Positions 48,087-56,105 of a stretch of 64,000 nt of DNA are shown piece by piece. Every line of letters starts with the position of its first letter. Position 1 is the first letter of the stretch. Under the pieces are notes generated by a model. The model was not told the origin of the DNA and searched no databases. It was given only the letters and a program-made list of their open reading frames with translations. The stretch lies in contig NZ_CP022985.1 of assembly GCF_003425985.1 (NCBI RefSeq), positions 843,501 to 907,500 of the forward strand, written 5' to 3'. Origin of the DNA: Mariniflexile sp. TRM1-10 (GTDB lineage: Bacteria > Bacteroidota > Bacteroidia > Flavobacteriales > Flavobacteriaceae). Made by a program: the position numbers and the translations under genes.

Positions 48087-49556
48087 CTATTTTTCCCGTT
48101 TAATAACCAAACTATCCAAATCAAACCGCTGTTTTAACCAACGTTCTAATTGATTTTGTTGCTTTAAAATATTGGCTTCCTTAATAGAGCCTTCATTCCA
48201 CTTTACCGTAAAAACAGATAATGTATCTATTTTTGAAAAGTTTGAGGTTATAACTGTAGAATATGATAATCTAGATACATTTTCATAGTTAATTTTAACC
48301 TCTTTTGTTAACTTATCAAACGGAATTTGTTGCGCTTCCAGTTTTGCCAAACTTTTTAGTTTCCCTTCAAGAAATACAATTTTTTGTGATTGTGATAGCA
48401 TGTCTATAGAATCTCGATATCTAATTTGCTCCATATATTTCAAATTGTCAAGATTCTTGTTTCTGTTTTGGTTGAAAATTAGATTTACATTTTTTAGAGC
48501 ATCATATTTTTTCAACCTATCTTCAAGCAATGCTATGGTGCTTTCTGGTATTTCATCCAATCCAAATGTATTCAGTTCAATTGAAGATATTAACTTATCA
48601 CTATCGGAATATTTATAAGAGGCGTTTTTTATAATATAGTCTGCATGTGGTAATGCACTTAACTCTTTGTTTATAAAATTTCTAGCATCTCTTTCAAACC
48701 TGCTTTCACTTAACACCTTTACAAAGGTCCACAAAGCAGGTATCATAACTATGATGGCTAAAAAAGTTGCTATTCTACCAGTACGTCTTCTTTTGGCAGA
48801 ATTAACATATTTAAGCATGGGGAATTTTAAAACTTTAACTACTAAAAACGTAGCCAAAGCAATAAAAATGGTGTTAATTGTAAACAAATATAAAGCGCCA
48901 AGAGCAAACTTCATACCTTTAGCGAAATCGTCTTCTAAAGCTACCGAAAGTCCGTACCCTACCGTACATAAAGGTGGCATTAAGGCGGTTGCTATAGCTA
49001 CACCAAAAATTACAGAGGCAATGGTTCCTCTTTTTGTACGTGCTATTATTAAGGCCAATCCACCAAAAAAAGCAATTAAAACATCTCGAATATCGGGTTT
49101 TGTTCTTGCTAATAATTCTGAAGATTCTTCGCTTAACGGAAATAGCCAAAAAAATAAAAATGCTGTTAACACACTTAAAAAAATCATGACACCAAAATTG
49201 ATTAATGATTTTCTTAGTGTATCAATATCATTAATAGACACTGATAAGCCAATACCTAAAATAGGCCCCATTAATGGGGAAATTAACATGGCACCAATAA
49301 CAACCGCTGTAGAATTTGCATTAAGACCAACTGACGCTACAAAAATAGAGCATACCAAAATCCAAGCTGTGGCACCTTTAAATGGAATATCATTTTTTAT
49401 GGCTTGTATGGTAGCGTCACGGTCGGTATCTTCACGAAAGTCTAATAATTCACTAAAAAAACGTTTAATGCTAGCCAACAAACCTATGGCGTCTTGTTTT
49501 ACAGCTTCTTTAGTCTGCTCAACTTTCTTTGATTTATCAGAGTTGTTTTCTTCCAT
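48087..49556 (-). CDS. DUF389 family membrane protein (TIGR00341 type)
   Basis: 489 residues. An N-terminal cytoplasmic stretch (1-55) is followed by about six to eight helices (about 58-285) with the DUF389 features: GLNANSTAVVIGAMLISPLM (about 76-95), GPILGIGLSVSI (about 96-107) and ATALMPPLCTVGYGLSVAL (about 186-204). The C-terminal region (about 290-489) is soluble, charged and probably extracytoplasmic, with helical segments (EQIRYRDSIDMLSQSQKI). The family function is not known; the repeats with GAMLISP motifs suggest transport. It is convergent with mlaF and its start is 86 bp from manC's end. Confidence 0.83.
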   Translation of the reverse strand: MEENNSDKSKKVEQTKEAVKQDAIGLLASIKRFFSELLDFREDTDRDATIQAIKNDIPFKGATAWILVCSIFVASVGLNANSTAVVIGAMLISPLMGPILGIGLSVSINDIDTLRKSLINFGVMIFLSVLTAFLFFWLFPLSEESSELLARTKPDIRDVLIAFFGGLALIIARTKRGTIASVIFGVAIATALMPPLCTVGYGLSVALEDDFAKGMKFALGALYLFTINTIFIALATFLVVKVLKFPMLKYVNSAKRRRTGRIATFLAIIVMIPALWTFVKVLSESRFERDARNFINKELSALPHADYIIKNASYKYSDSDKLISSIELNTFGLDEIPESTIALLEDRLKKYDALKNVNLIFNQNRNKNLDNLKYMEQIRYRDSIDMLSQSQKIVFLEGKLKSLAKLEAQQIPFDKLTKEVKINYENVSRLSYSTVITSNFSKIDTLSVFTVKWNEGSIKEANILKQQNQLERWLKQRFDLDSLVIKREK

Positions 49557-49642
49557 TATTTTAAATGTTAGCCACTATTACACGAATATAGATAAATTTA
49601 TCTGTTTTAACTGAATACTGTCATTGTAAAACAAACACTACA

Positions 49643-50725
49643 CTACCCATAGTGTTCACCAAATTCATCTTTCACCTTTTGAAGCACTTGTTTAATGTCC
49701 TGCTCTTTGGTTTTTGGATAAATAAGCAACACCTCATCTTTATCTACAATTATATAATCTTGCAGCCCATCAACCACAACAATTTTATCTTTTTTGGTTC
49801 TAATCATGTTGCCCGAAGCATCTTCTGCTAAGGTTTTGGCATGCACTACGGCATTGCCCGCACTATCTTTATCTAATTTATCATATAAGCTACCCCAAGT
49901 CCCTAAATCGTTCCAGTCAAATTCCGCAGCAATTACAAACACATTATTAGACTTTTCCATGATGGCATAATCTACCGAAACATTATCGGCATTTGGGTAG
50001 TTATCCTTTATAAAATGTGTTTCCAACTCGGTATTATAAGTACCCATTCCTCCTTCAAAAAGGGCATATAATTGAGGTTGGTTATTTTTAAAAGCCTCAA
50101 TAACACTTTTTACACTCCACATAAAAATGCCTGCATTCCACAAAAAGTTGCCTTGTGCAATAAATTGTTTGGCGGTTTCGTAATCGGGTTTTTCTCTAAA
50201 TTGATTGACCGATTTTATCGCTTCCGCGGATATTTTATCAAACTCAATATACCCATAGCCGGTATTTGGAAAAGTTGGTTGAATACCAAGCGTCATTAAC
50301 GCATTGTTTTTTGAACAAAAATCGAAAGCTTGTTGTACATTTTTCGAAAATGTAGCTTCGTCTTCAATCCAATGGTCACTTGGTGCCACAATCATAACAG
50401 CATCGGGATTTTCTTTTTGAATTTTTAATGATGCATACAAAATACACGGTGCGGTATTTCGCATGGCGGGTTCTAACACTACTTGGCGTTGTGTAACTTC
50501 CGGTAATTGTTCTAAAACCAGATCGTTATAACGCTCATTGGTTAGTATAAAGATATTTTCCTTCGGAATTAAATTTGCTAACCTATAAAACGTTTTTTGA
50601 ATTAAGGTATCGCCCGTTCCTAACATATCGTGAAACTGCTTAGGGAATGCTTCGGTGCTTACTGGCCAAAAGCGTGAGCCCACACCGCCTGCCATTAATA
50701 TGGCGTAATAATTTTTGTTTTTCAT
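49643..50725 (-). CDS. manC: Mannose-1-phosphate guanylyltransferase
   Basis: 360 residues, monofunctional: makes GDP-mannose from mannose-1-phosphate and GTP in the cytoplasm for envelope glycans. The nucleotidyltransferase signature is AGGVGSRFWPVSTEAFPKQF (about 13-32). NTGYGYIEF (about 149-157), FREKPDYETAKQF (about 171-183) and NAGIFMWSV (about 192-200) are conserved sugar-phosphate contacts; EFDWNDLGTWGSLYD (about 270-284) is also diagnostic. The isomerase domain of bifunctional AlgA/ManC is absent. It follows the SprT-like gene on the same strand, 84 bp away. A perfect inverted repeat TAAACAGA / TCTGTTTA (50741-50759) lies just upstream of the start and may be an operator. Confidence 0.93.
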   Translation of the reverse strand: MKNKNYYAILMAGGVGSRFWPVSTEAFPKQFHDMLGTGDTLIQKTFYRLANLIPKENIFILTNERYNDLVLEQLPEVTQRQVVLEPAMRNTAPCILYASLKIQKENPDAVMIVAPSDHWIEDEATFSKNVQQAFDFCSKNNALMTLGIQPTFPNTGYGYIEFDKISAEAIKSVNQFREKPDYETAKQFIAQGNFLWNAGIFMWSVKSVIEAFKNNQPQLYALFEGGMGTYNTELETHFIKDNYPNADNVSVDYAIMEKSNNVFVIAAEFDWNDLGTWGSLYDKLDKDSAGNAVVHAKTLAEDASGNMIRTKKDKIVVVDGLQDYIIVDKDEVLLIYPKTKEQDIKQVLQKVKDEFGEHYG

Positions 50726-50809
50726 TTTTTAATATTTTTTTAAACAGACCATCTGTTTAGTTTTATTTTTCCAACTAGTATTTTAAATTTTTAAAATTCC
50801 AGTTTTAAT

Positions 50810-51424
50810 TTATAAGATTCCTGCCTTCGCAGGAATTAGTTCTACTTCGGCATTGGGGTTAAAAAGGTATAGTCTTCCTGTTTTCACCTCAATACATTCA
50901 AACCGTTTGGTTCGCTTCACACCCATTTTAAATACTTTTCCATTGTATAATTTAAAGGTTTGCCCTAAAGGTACTTCAAAAATAAAGGTTTTATTATTAG
51001 GTTCGTCAAATTGCTTTAGTGCCAATGCTAATATAGCATCACTATCGCTGGATGCTTTAGGGTTTTTGAAATGTTTCGCCAAAAGCGGCAATAAGGCTGT
51101 TGGAAAAATTTCAGGATTTAAAAACGGCAACATTAAGTGTTGAAACGTTTTTTTCCACTCTATGCCATGTGGTTTTATAAAACGCCCATAGGTTTTATAA
51201 GCTTCAAAATGTGCTATTTCGTGAATTAAGGTAATTAAAAACCGGTATTCATTTAAGTTTGAATTTATAGTAATTTGATGCTTGCCGTTGGGCAAACGCA
51301 TATAATCGCCATGGCGGGTTTTACGCTCATTCTTTATTTTTACTACCAAATGTTCGTGCTCTAAAAGTTTTAAAACTTGTGGCATAGCATTGGAAGAAAT
51401 ATAGTCTTGTAGTTTGTTTTGCAT
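50810..51424 (-). CDS. SprT-like zinc metalloprotease-domain protein
   Basis: 204 residues. The SprT-like domain has the zinc motif HEIAHFEAYKTYG (about 67-79), followed by HGIEWKKTFQHLM (about 85-97). A C-terminal beta-rich part (about 140-195) may be a treble-clef or related nucleic-acid-binding remnant, but no Cys quartet is visible. SprT-like proteases such as Spartan act on DNA-protein crosslinks; the bacterial role is not established. The final residues IPAKAGIL are encoded by a short hairpin repeat (50817-50836), so the native C-terminus has been changed by the repeat. It is upstream of manC on the same strand. Confidence 0.82.
   Translation of the reverse strand: MQNKLQDYISSNAMPQVLKLLEHEHLVVKIKNERKTRHGDYMRLPNGKHQITINSNLNEYRFLITLIHEIAHFEAYKTYGRFIKPHGIEWKKTFQHLMLPFLNPEIFPTALLPLLAKHFKNPKASSDSDAILALALKQFDEPNNKTFIFEVPLGQTFKLYNGKVFKMGVKRTKRFECIEVKTGRLYLFNPNAEVELIPAKAGIL
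50817..50836. repeat. Short hairpin repeat (CCTGCCTTCGCAGG type), copy 1
   Basis: ATTCCTGC and GCAGGAAT around loop CTTC, within the last codons of the SprT-like gene. A second copy with paired base changes is at 60478-60497. It resembles REP-like repeats known for encoding a PAKAG tail. Confidence 0.8.
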
Positions 51425-51489
51425 TGCTACAAAAATACAGGAATTCTTTAAAGTAAAAAGAATTGATTTTGTGAGAAAAAATAAATAAC

Positions 51490-51655
51490 TTAGAACTCAT
51501 TTAAAGTTTTTGAAATTAAGCGAAAATTAGGGGGTTTCAGCTCTGTTGAAGGCTTTTTTGAGTTGCATAGCAGCGCTACGGAAGGAAGAAAAGGCAAAAA
51601 CAGAGCTGAAATCAGCAATTTTTTAGCAAATTGAAAAACTTTAAATGAGTTCTTA
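51490..51655. repeat. Fold-back repeat family A, copy A2 (short form)
   Basis: 166 bp. TTAGAACTCATTTAAAG at the left and CTTTAAATGAGTTCTTA at the right are near-perfect inverted ends. Pairing extends inward as far as TTTCAGCTCTG / CAGAGCTGAAA. The central part is shared with copy A1 at 4927-5163. No open reading frame. Confidence 0.85.
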
Positions 51656-51762
51656 GTTAGCTCTTTAATTAAAGCCATTCAAACGAACCCAAAATTAAAG
51701 GAAAGACGAAAACATTTGAAAATTTTATTTTCCACATAGTAATCCGCAAAAAATTAAATCGT

Positions 51763-52563
51763 ATGCATATCAACTCGCTATTCCAACACTTTTTCTTGTT
51801 TTCATTTATACTTTTTTTCTCTTCCTCTTATTCCCAAATAGAAACTATTGAAGACTCGGACTGGATTCCTCTTTTCAATGGTAAAAACTTAGATGGCTGG
51901 ACTGTTAAAATTAACGGTAAGCCAATAAATGAAAACATACACAATACCTTTTATGTGGAGAATGGCATGCTTAAAGTTTCCTATGACGGCTATGAAAAAT
52001 TTGATATGCAGTTTGGTCATATCTTCACAAACATAGCTTATTCACATTATATAGTTAGAGTTGATTACAAAATCCTTGGTACTGGAATGCCCGATGCACC
52101 TCAGTGGACAAATTTAAATAGTGGCATCATGCTCCATGCACAATCACCTCAAAGTATGCGTATTGACCAAGCCTTTCCTGTTAGCCTCGAAGGACAATTT
52201 CTTGCAGAAGGCGCAACTGCTGGAACACAAACCGGTAACGCGGTTACACCGGGCATGCATATTGAAATTGATGGAAAACTCAATAAAGAACATATTATTA
52301 ATTCAAATTCAAAACTCTTCCCAGTAGATACATGGGTAACCTTTGAAGCAGAAGTTAACGGGCATGAAGAGATAATTTACAGAATAAATGGCGAAGAAGT
52401 CATTCGATTTACCCATCCGCAACTTGATGACACAGATAACGATGCCAAACGATTAATTGCTGCCGGAGCCAGTAAGCATGTTAGCTATGGACACATTGCC
52501 TTACAAGCGGAAGGACAACCCATATGGTTTAAAAATATCAAAATTAAAGTGTTAGAGAAGTGA
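51763..52563 (+). CDS. Secreted DUF1080 protein
   Basis: 266 residues with a signal peptide (about 1-24, ending SSYSQ). The DUF1080 domain (about 33-262) is a concanavalin-like beta-sandwich now described for some members as 3-keto-disaccharide hydrolase. WIPLFNGKNLDGWTVK (about 32-47) is the signature start; SGIMLHAQSPQSM (about 122-134) and the end WFKNIKIKVLE are also typical. It probably acts on sugars in the periplasm or at the surface. It stands alone between a family A repeat and a HAD gene. The exact substrate is not predictable. Confidence 0.88.
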   Translation: MHINSLFQHFFLFSFILFFSSSYSQIETIEDSDWIPLFNGKNLDGWTVKINGKPINENIHNTFYVENGMLKVSYDGYEKFDMQFGHIFTNIAYSHYIVRVDYKILGTGMPDAPQWTNLNSGIMLHAQSPQSMRIDQAFPVSLEGQFLAEGATAGTQTGNAVTPGMHIEIDGKLNKEHIINSNSKLFPVDTWVTFEAEVNGHEEIIYRINGEEVIRFTHPQLDDTDNDAKRLIAAGASKHVSYGHIALQAEGQPIWFKNIKIKVLEK

Positions 52564-52659
52564 CAATAAGCAATTTACATACAACTAAACAAGAGACTAA
52601 TTTTTACGTGTTAAAATGTTTCTTAGCTTTAGTTTAACCATCAACTATAGCTCAAAATT

Positions 52660-53295
52660 CTAAATCAACTCCAATAGTAAATCCATACTACTAAAAGTTT
52701 TGGTAGCCTCTTTTTCCAACTCATTGTTATAATCGTATGCTGTAAAACCAAACACATCAAAACCACCATTTTTAGCCGCCCATACCCCAGATAAACTGTC
52801 TTCAATAACCAAACAGTCACTTGGTTTAAACCCCATAGTTTCGGCGGCCCATAAAAACACGGCTGGGTCTGGTTTCCATTTATTAATAGCGTAACAACTA
52901 AAAATTTTGTTTTCAAAATAGGGCAACAAACCCGCCAACCCTAAATTAAGCCTTATTTTGTCTTCGGGTCCACTGGAGGCTACACAAAAAGGGACACTTA
53001 AATTATTCAGCACGGATTGCACACCTTTAATGGGTTGCATATTTTTTTTAAAAGCTTCAAAACTTTGTTTTCTGTAATCTTCTTGAAACGAACTGGGTAT
53101 TGGCGTGTTGGTTAATTGGGCTATTTTGTTTTTACAGGCATCAAAAAAACTGCCTTTAAAGTGTTTTATGCCATAAGCTAAATCTATATTAGCACCGTAG
53201 CTATTTGCCATATCTACCAATACTTGAATGCTTATAGGTTCACTATCTACCAAAACGCCATCGCAATCGAAAATTATGCACTTGTATTTGCTCAT
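52660..53295 (-). CDS. HAD-IA hydrolase (beta-phosphoglucomutase-like)
   Basis: 211 residues of the HAD superfamily with an alpha-helical cap. Motif I FDCDGVLVDSEPI (about 9-21), motif II CVASSGPEDKI (about 104-114), the Lys-containing motif III INKWKPDPAVF (about 138-148) and motif IV CLVIEDSLSGVWAA (about 161-174). Enzymes of this group are sugar-phosphate phosphatases or phosphoglucomutases. The DCDG form with an extra DSEP loop fits the GS/beta-PGM-like group. The substrate is unknown. It is convergent with the DUF1080 gene and has no operon partner. Confidence 0.88.
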   Translation of the reverse strand: MSKYKCIIFDCDGVLVDSEPISIQVLVDMANSYGANIDLAYGIKHFKGSFFDACKNKIAQLTNTPIPSSFQEDYRKQSFEAFKKNMQPIKGVQSVLNNLSVPFCVASSGPEDKIRLNLGLAGLLPYFENKIFSCYAINKWKPDPAVFLWAAETMGFKPSDCLVIEDSLSGVWAAKNGGFDVFGFTAYDYNNELEKEATKTFSSMDLLLELI

Positions 53296-53511
53296 AAATT
53301 GGGAATAGAATTAGAAACTTGTAACGATTTTTATTGAATAGTTTTTTTTCAATTATACCAAAAAGACTCCATTTAAAGACTAATTATTAGTTAAAAAATA
53401 TTAAAAGTATTCAGACAAGCAACTTAAATCAAAAAACTATTTACAAATAAAGATTTGACATACAATTATTGACTAAAAATTCATAATATTACCATCTTAA
53501 AAATTACAGCT

Positions 53512-54084
53512 ATGCCTTCTACTTTTCGTGGTATATTTATCATTGCAATCACAACTATATTCTTTTCCAATATTACAAATTCCCAACCAAAAAAAGGGGA
53601 GTTTATTCAAGCGTCCATAGGTTACGGCATGAGTGCACCTTATGAAGACTATAATATAATAGGTACTGGTTTTTATGCTCAAGCTGAATACATATTTGCT
53701 TTCAAAAAATGGCTTGGGGTAAGACCATATGCTGGATTTATAACTACATCTCCTAATGAAAATAACAGTGAACCTAGTCTTTCTGGATACAAAGTAACAT
53801 CTAAAGCTTTTCTAATAGGTGGCAAAGTACGTATATGTGCCCCTATTCCTTGGGTTGCTCCTTATCTTGAAATAGGTATTGGTGCTTCTATGGGGTCGTT
53901 TGAAACATACACTCCCGGTATTTACAAAAAAGATAAGGGTCTATTGATGCACATACCTTATGCTTTAGGATTGGCTTTAGGTAAAAATCATGACGTTGAA
54001 ATTGCCATAACCTATTATGAGCACCCCTCGGTAGAACAATTTTCTGGTGCCCTTGCTATCGGGTTTTCTTTTCCATTAGATTGA
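53512..54084 (+). CDS. Outer-membrane beta-barrel-like protein
   Basis: 190 residues with a signal peptide (about 1-24, ending TNSQP). The rest alternates short amphipathic strands (FIQASIGYGMSAP, GFYAQAEYIFAF, LGVRPYAGFITTS, SKAFLIGGKVRICAP, YLEIGIGASMG, ALGLALGKNHDVEIAITYYE, GALAIGFSFPLD), as in small eight-stranded barrels, ending with an aromatic/hydrophobic strand. I do not recognise a named family. It is convergent with the SDR gene. An outer-membrane location is inferred from the pattern. Confidence 0.7.
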   Translation: MPSTFRGIFIIAITTIFFSNITNSQPKKGEFIQASIGYGMSAPYEDYNIIGTGFYAQAEYIFAFKKWLGVRPYAGFITTSPNENNSEPSLSGYKVTSKAFLIGGKVRICAPIPWVAPYLEIGIGASMGSFETYTPGIYKKDKGLLMHIPYALGLALGKNHDVEIAITYYEHPSVEQFSGALAIGFSFPLD

Positions 54085-54105
54085 GAAATAACCAATAACA
54101 ATAGC

Positions 54106-54789
54106 TTAAGGCGTAGAATTAGAAACCTGCAATAGCTTCCCATTATAATATTTATTCCCATTAAGCGAAAAATCAAAAATATAGTGTGCCATTTCTAACG
54201 CTGAAGTTGATGCTTTATAACCTGGAAATGCTTCTTCTAGCATTTCGGTTTGTACCGCACCTAGAGCCAATACGTTAAAACTTGGCCCCGTTTCTTTATA
54301 TTCTTCGGCTAATAACTCTGTTAAGGTTATTACGGCTCCTTTACTTGAACTGTATGCAGCCAACCCTGGAAACTTCATACTACCCTGTACACCACCCATC
54401 GAACTGATGGTTACTACATGACTTTCTTTTTTTGTAAAAGGCAATAGGATGCGCGTTAATTCGGCAACCCCAAACACATTGGTTTTATAAACAGCTTCAA
54501 AATCATCCATAGATAATTCTGAAAAGGGTTTATTGATAAGAATTCCTGCATTGTTTATTAAAACATCCACCTGTTGCCAATTCGCTTTAACAAAGCTTTC
54601 TATTATTTTATAAGCGTCTTTATTGCTTAAATCGAACGACAAAGATGTTACATTTTTCAATTTAAGGATTTCAATGGGTTGCTTGTTCCGCGAAAGCGCC
54701 AATACGTTATATCCTGCTTTTGCAAAAAGTTGTACCAACTCAAAACCTATGCCCCTGCTTGTTCCTGTTATAATAACGTTTTTACTCAT
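54106..54789 (-). CDS. Short-chain dehydrogenase/reductase
   Basis: 227 residues of the classical SDR type, an NAD(P)-dependent oxidoreductase. The Rossmann motif ITGTSRGIGFELV (about 7-19), NNAGI (about 79-83), catalytic Ser in VVTISSMGGVQ (about 125-135) and the YxxxK pair in AAYSSSKGAVITL (about 145-157) are all present. The basic residues after the glycine motif (LSRNKQ) suggest NADPH. The ATG at 54789 overlaps the stop of the M28 gene by 8 nt, so they are co-transcribed. Substrate unknown. Confidence 0.9.
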   Translation of the reverse strand: MSKNVIITGTSRGIGFELVQLFAKAGYNVLALSRNKQPIEILKLKNVTSLSFDLSNKDAYKIIESFVKANWQQVDVLINNAGILINKPFSELSMDDFEAVYKTNVFGVAELTRILLPFTKKESHVVTISSMGGVQGSMKFPGLAAYSSSKGAVITLTELLAEEYKETGPSFNVLALGAVQTEMLEEAFPGYKASTSALEMAHYIFDFSLNGNKYYNGKLLQVSNSTP

Positions 54790-55810
54790 TGTTCATTCTT
54801 ATTTCTTTGGTTGGTGTATTGCATATGGTTTCGATCGCTGGAATCATCTTATTTATTAAACCCGCCATGTGGTTATAATCCAATTTATCGGCTTCGTCAT
54901 CTACATGGTGGTAATAATCATAGTTTGATAAATCACAACTAGAAATGGTTTGACAAGGCAATTTAAACGCTTGATAAAACGCATAATTATCGGAATGCTT
55001 AAACAAATCGTACTTTTTTGATACTTCAGAAAACCCAGTGAGATTGGAATTGGTGTATGCGTTTATTTTAGCAGACATATTAGACAGCTCATACCCTGTT
55101 ACAAAAGCATCATAAGGCCTATCTTTAAATGGCACACCAATCATTTCAAAATTCAGCATGGTGTACAAATCAATATTTTCAGCTTTCAACTTTTCAGCCA
55201 AATGCTCCGAACCTTTAAGTCCTTTTTCTTCCGCAGAAAATAAAGCAATCATGATGCTTCGTTTATTGCTTTTTGTAGTTGCAAAATATTCCGCAATTTC
55301 CAAAACCCCACTGGTTCCCGCGGCATTATCGTTAGCTCCATTAGCAATACTATCATTATTCACTTTTTTTACTGAACCAATGTGGTCGTAATGCGCACCA
55401 ATAATAACAATCTCGTTTTTAAGAGCTGTATCGTTGCCTTCAATAAAACCAACAATATTATAGGCATGCGCCCCTTTTAAATTAAAGCTGTCTCTATAGG
55501 TTTTAAAATAGGGTTTTATATTGTTTTCCTGAAGAATGGTCTCTATATAAACTGCCGCTTTTTCAATGCCTTCAGAACCTGTATCTCTTCCTTTTAAGTC
55601 ATCGGATGCCAAATAAGTGACTATTTCCTCAAGTTCTTCACTTGTTGCTAAATAATTATTTATGGCTTTTGAAGAAGGTGCCATAGCAATATCTCCTTTT
55701 GAAGATTTTGGAATGACGTTTTTATTTGAATCCTCACTGTTGACGGTGACTATTGGTGATTTACAACCGACAACGATTATTAATACTAAAAAGAAAATTA
55801 CATTTTTCAT
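54782..55810 (-). CDS. M28 family zinc aminopeptidase, lipoprotein
   Basis: 342 residues. The lipobox IIVVGCKSP puts Cys at about 16, so it is a membrane-anchored lipoprotein facing the periplasm or outside. The M28 domain (about 105-335) has the two-zinc site: His in IIGAHYDHIG (about 134-143), Asp in GANDNAAGTSGVLEIAE (about 157-173), Glu-Glu in ALFSAEEKGLKGS (about 188-200), Asp/Glu in LNFEMIGVP (about 216-224) and His in YDYYHHVDDE (about 303-312). It cleaves N-terminal residues from peptides. It is the first gene of a pair with the SDR; the leader contains direct repeats. Confidence 0.9.
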   Translation of the reverse strand: MKNVIFFLVLIIVVGCKSPIVTVNSEDSNKNVIPKSSKGDIAMAPSSKAINNYLATSEELEEIVTYLASDDLKGRDTGSEGIEKAAVYIETILQENNIKPYFKTYRDSFNLKGAHAYNIVGFIEGNDTALKNEIVIIGAHYDHIGSVKKVNNDSIANGANDNAAGTSGVLEIAEYFATTKSNKRSIMIALFSAEEKGLKGSEHLAEKLKAENIDLYTMLNFEMIGVPFKDRPYDAFVTGYELSNMSAKINAYTNSNLTGFSEVSKKYDLFKHSDNYAFYQAFKLPCQTISSCDLSNYDYYHHVDDEADKLDYNHMAGLINKMIPAIETICNTPTKEIRMNNE

Positions 55811-56105
55811 CTGTTTATATTTATTGTTTTAATTGGTCAGATGTAACATCCATATATGAATCATTCTATTATATAAGAAAATTTGTAGTAATGGATGTTG
55901 CATAAGATTGTACTAGAGTTTAAAGATAAAAAACCTTAGGATAAAAAATTGAATATTGTTTATTGTTTTAATCCGGTCAGATGGAACGTCCTGAATAATT
56001 ATCTTCATATATGTGAATGCAACCCTCATGGGTGTTTCATTGCAAAATGCATCAAAATTAGCTTATTACCCTAAATATCACTAACTTGTATTAAAAACAC
56101 ACACT
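55811..56105. repeat. Intergenic region with direct repeats upstream of the M28 and DUF4242-AraC genes
   Basis: A 24-bp sequence TTTATTGTTTTAAT plus GGTCAGATG occurs at 55820-55843 and again, with one extra base, at 55959-55983. Inside, AACATCCAT (55845-55853) and ATGGATGTT (55893-55901) form an inverted pair. The region is the divergent promoter area; I could not assign boxes. No gene is seen. Confidence 0.65.

Noticed and set aside
48667..49614. Long plus-strand open frame (315 codons) opposite the DUF389 gene
   Set aside because: It is the antisense of a clear DUF389 protein; its translation is low-complexity Lys/Asn/Ile-rich with no family features.
49643..50725. Bifunctional ManC/AlgA with isomerase domain
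   Set aside because: The protein ends after the nucleotidyltransferase and left-handed helix region at 360 residues; the cupin isomerase domain is absent.
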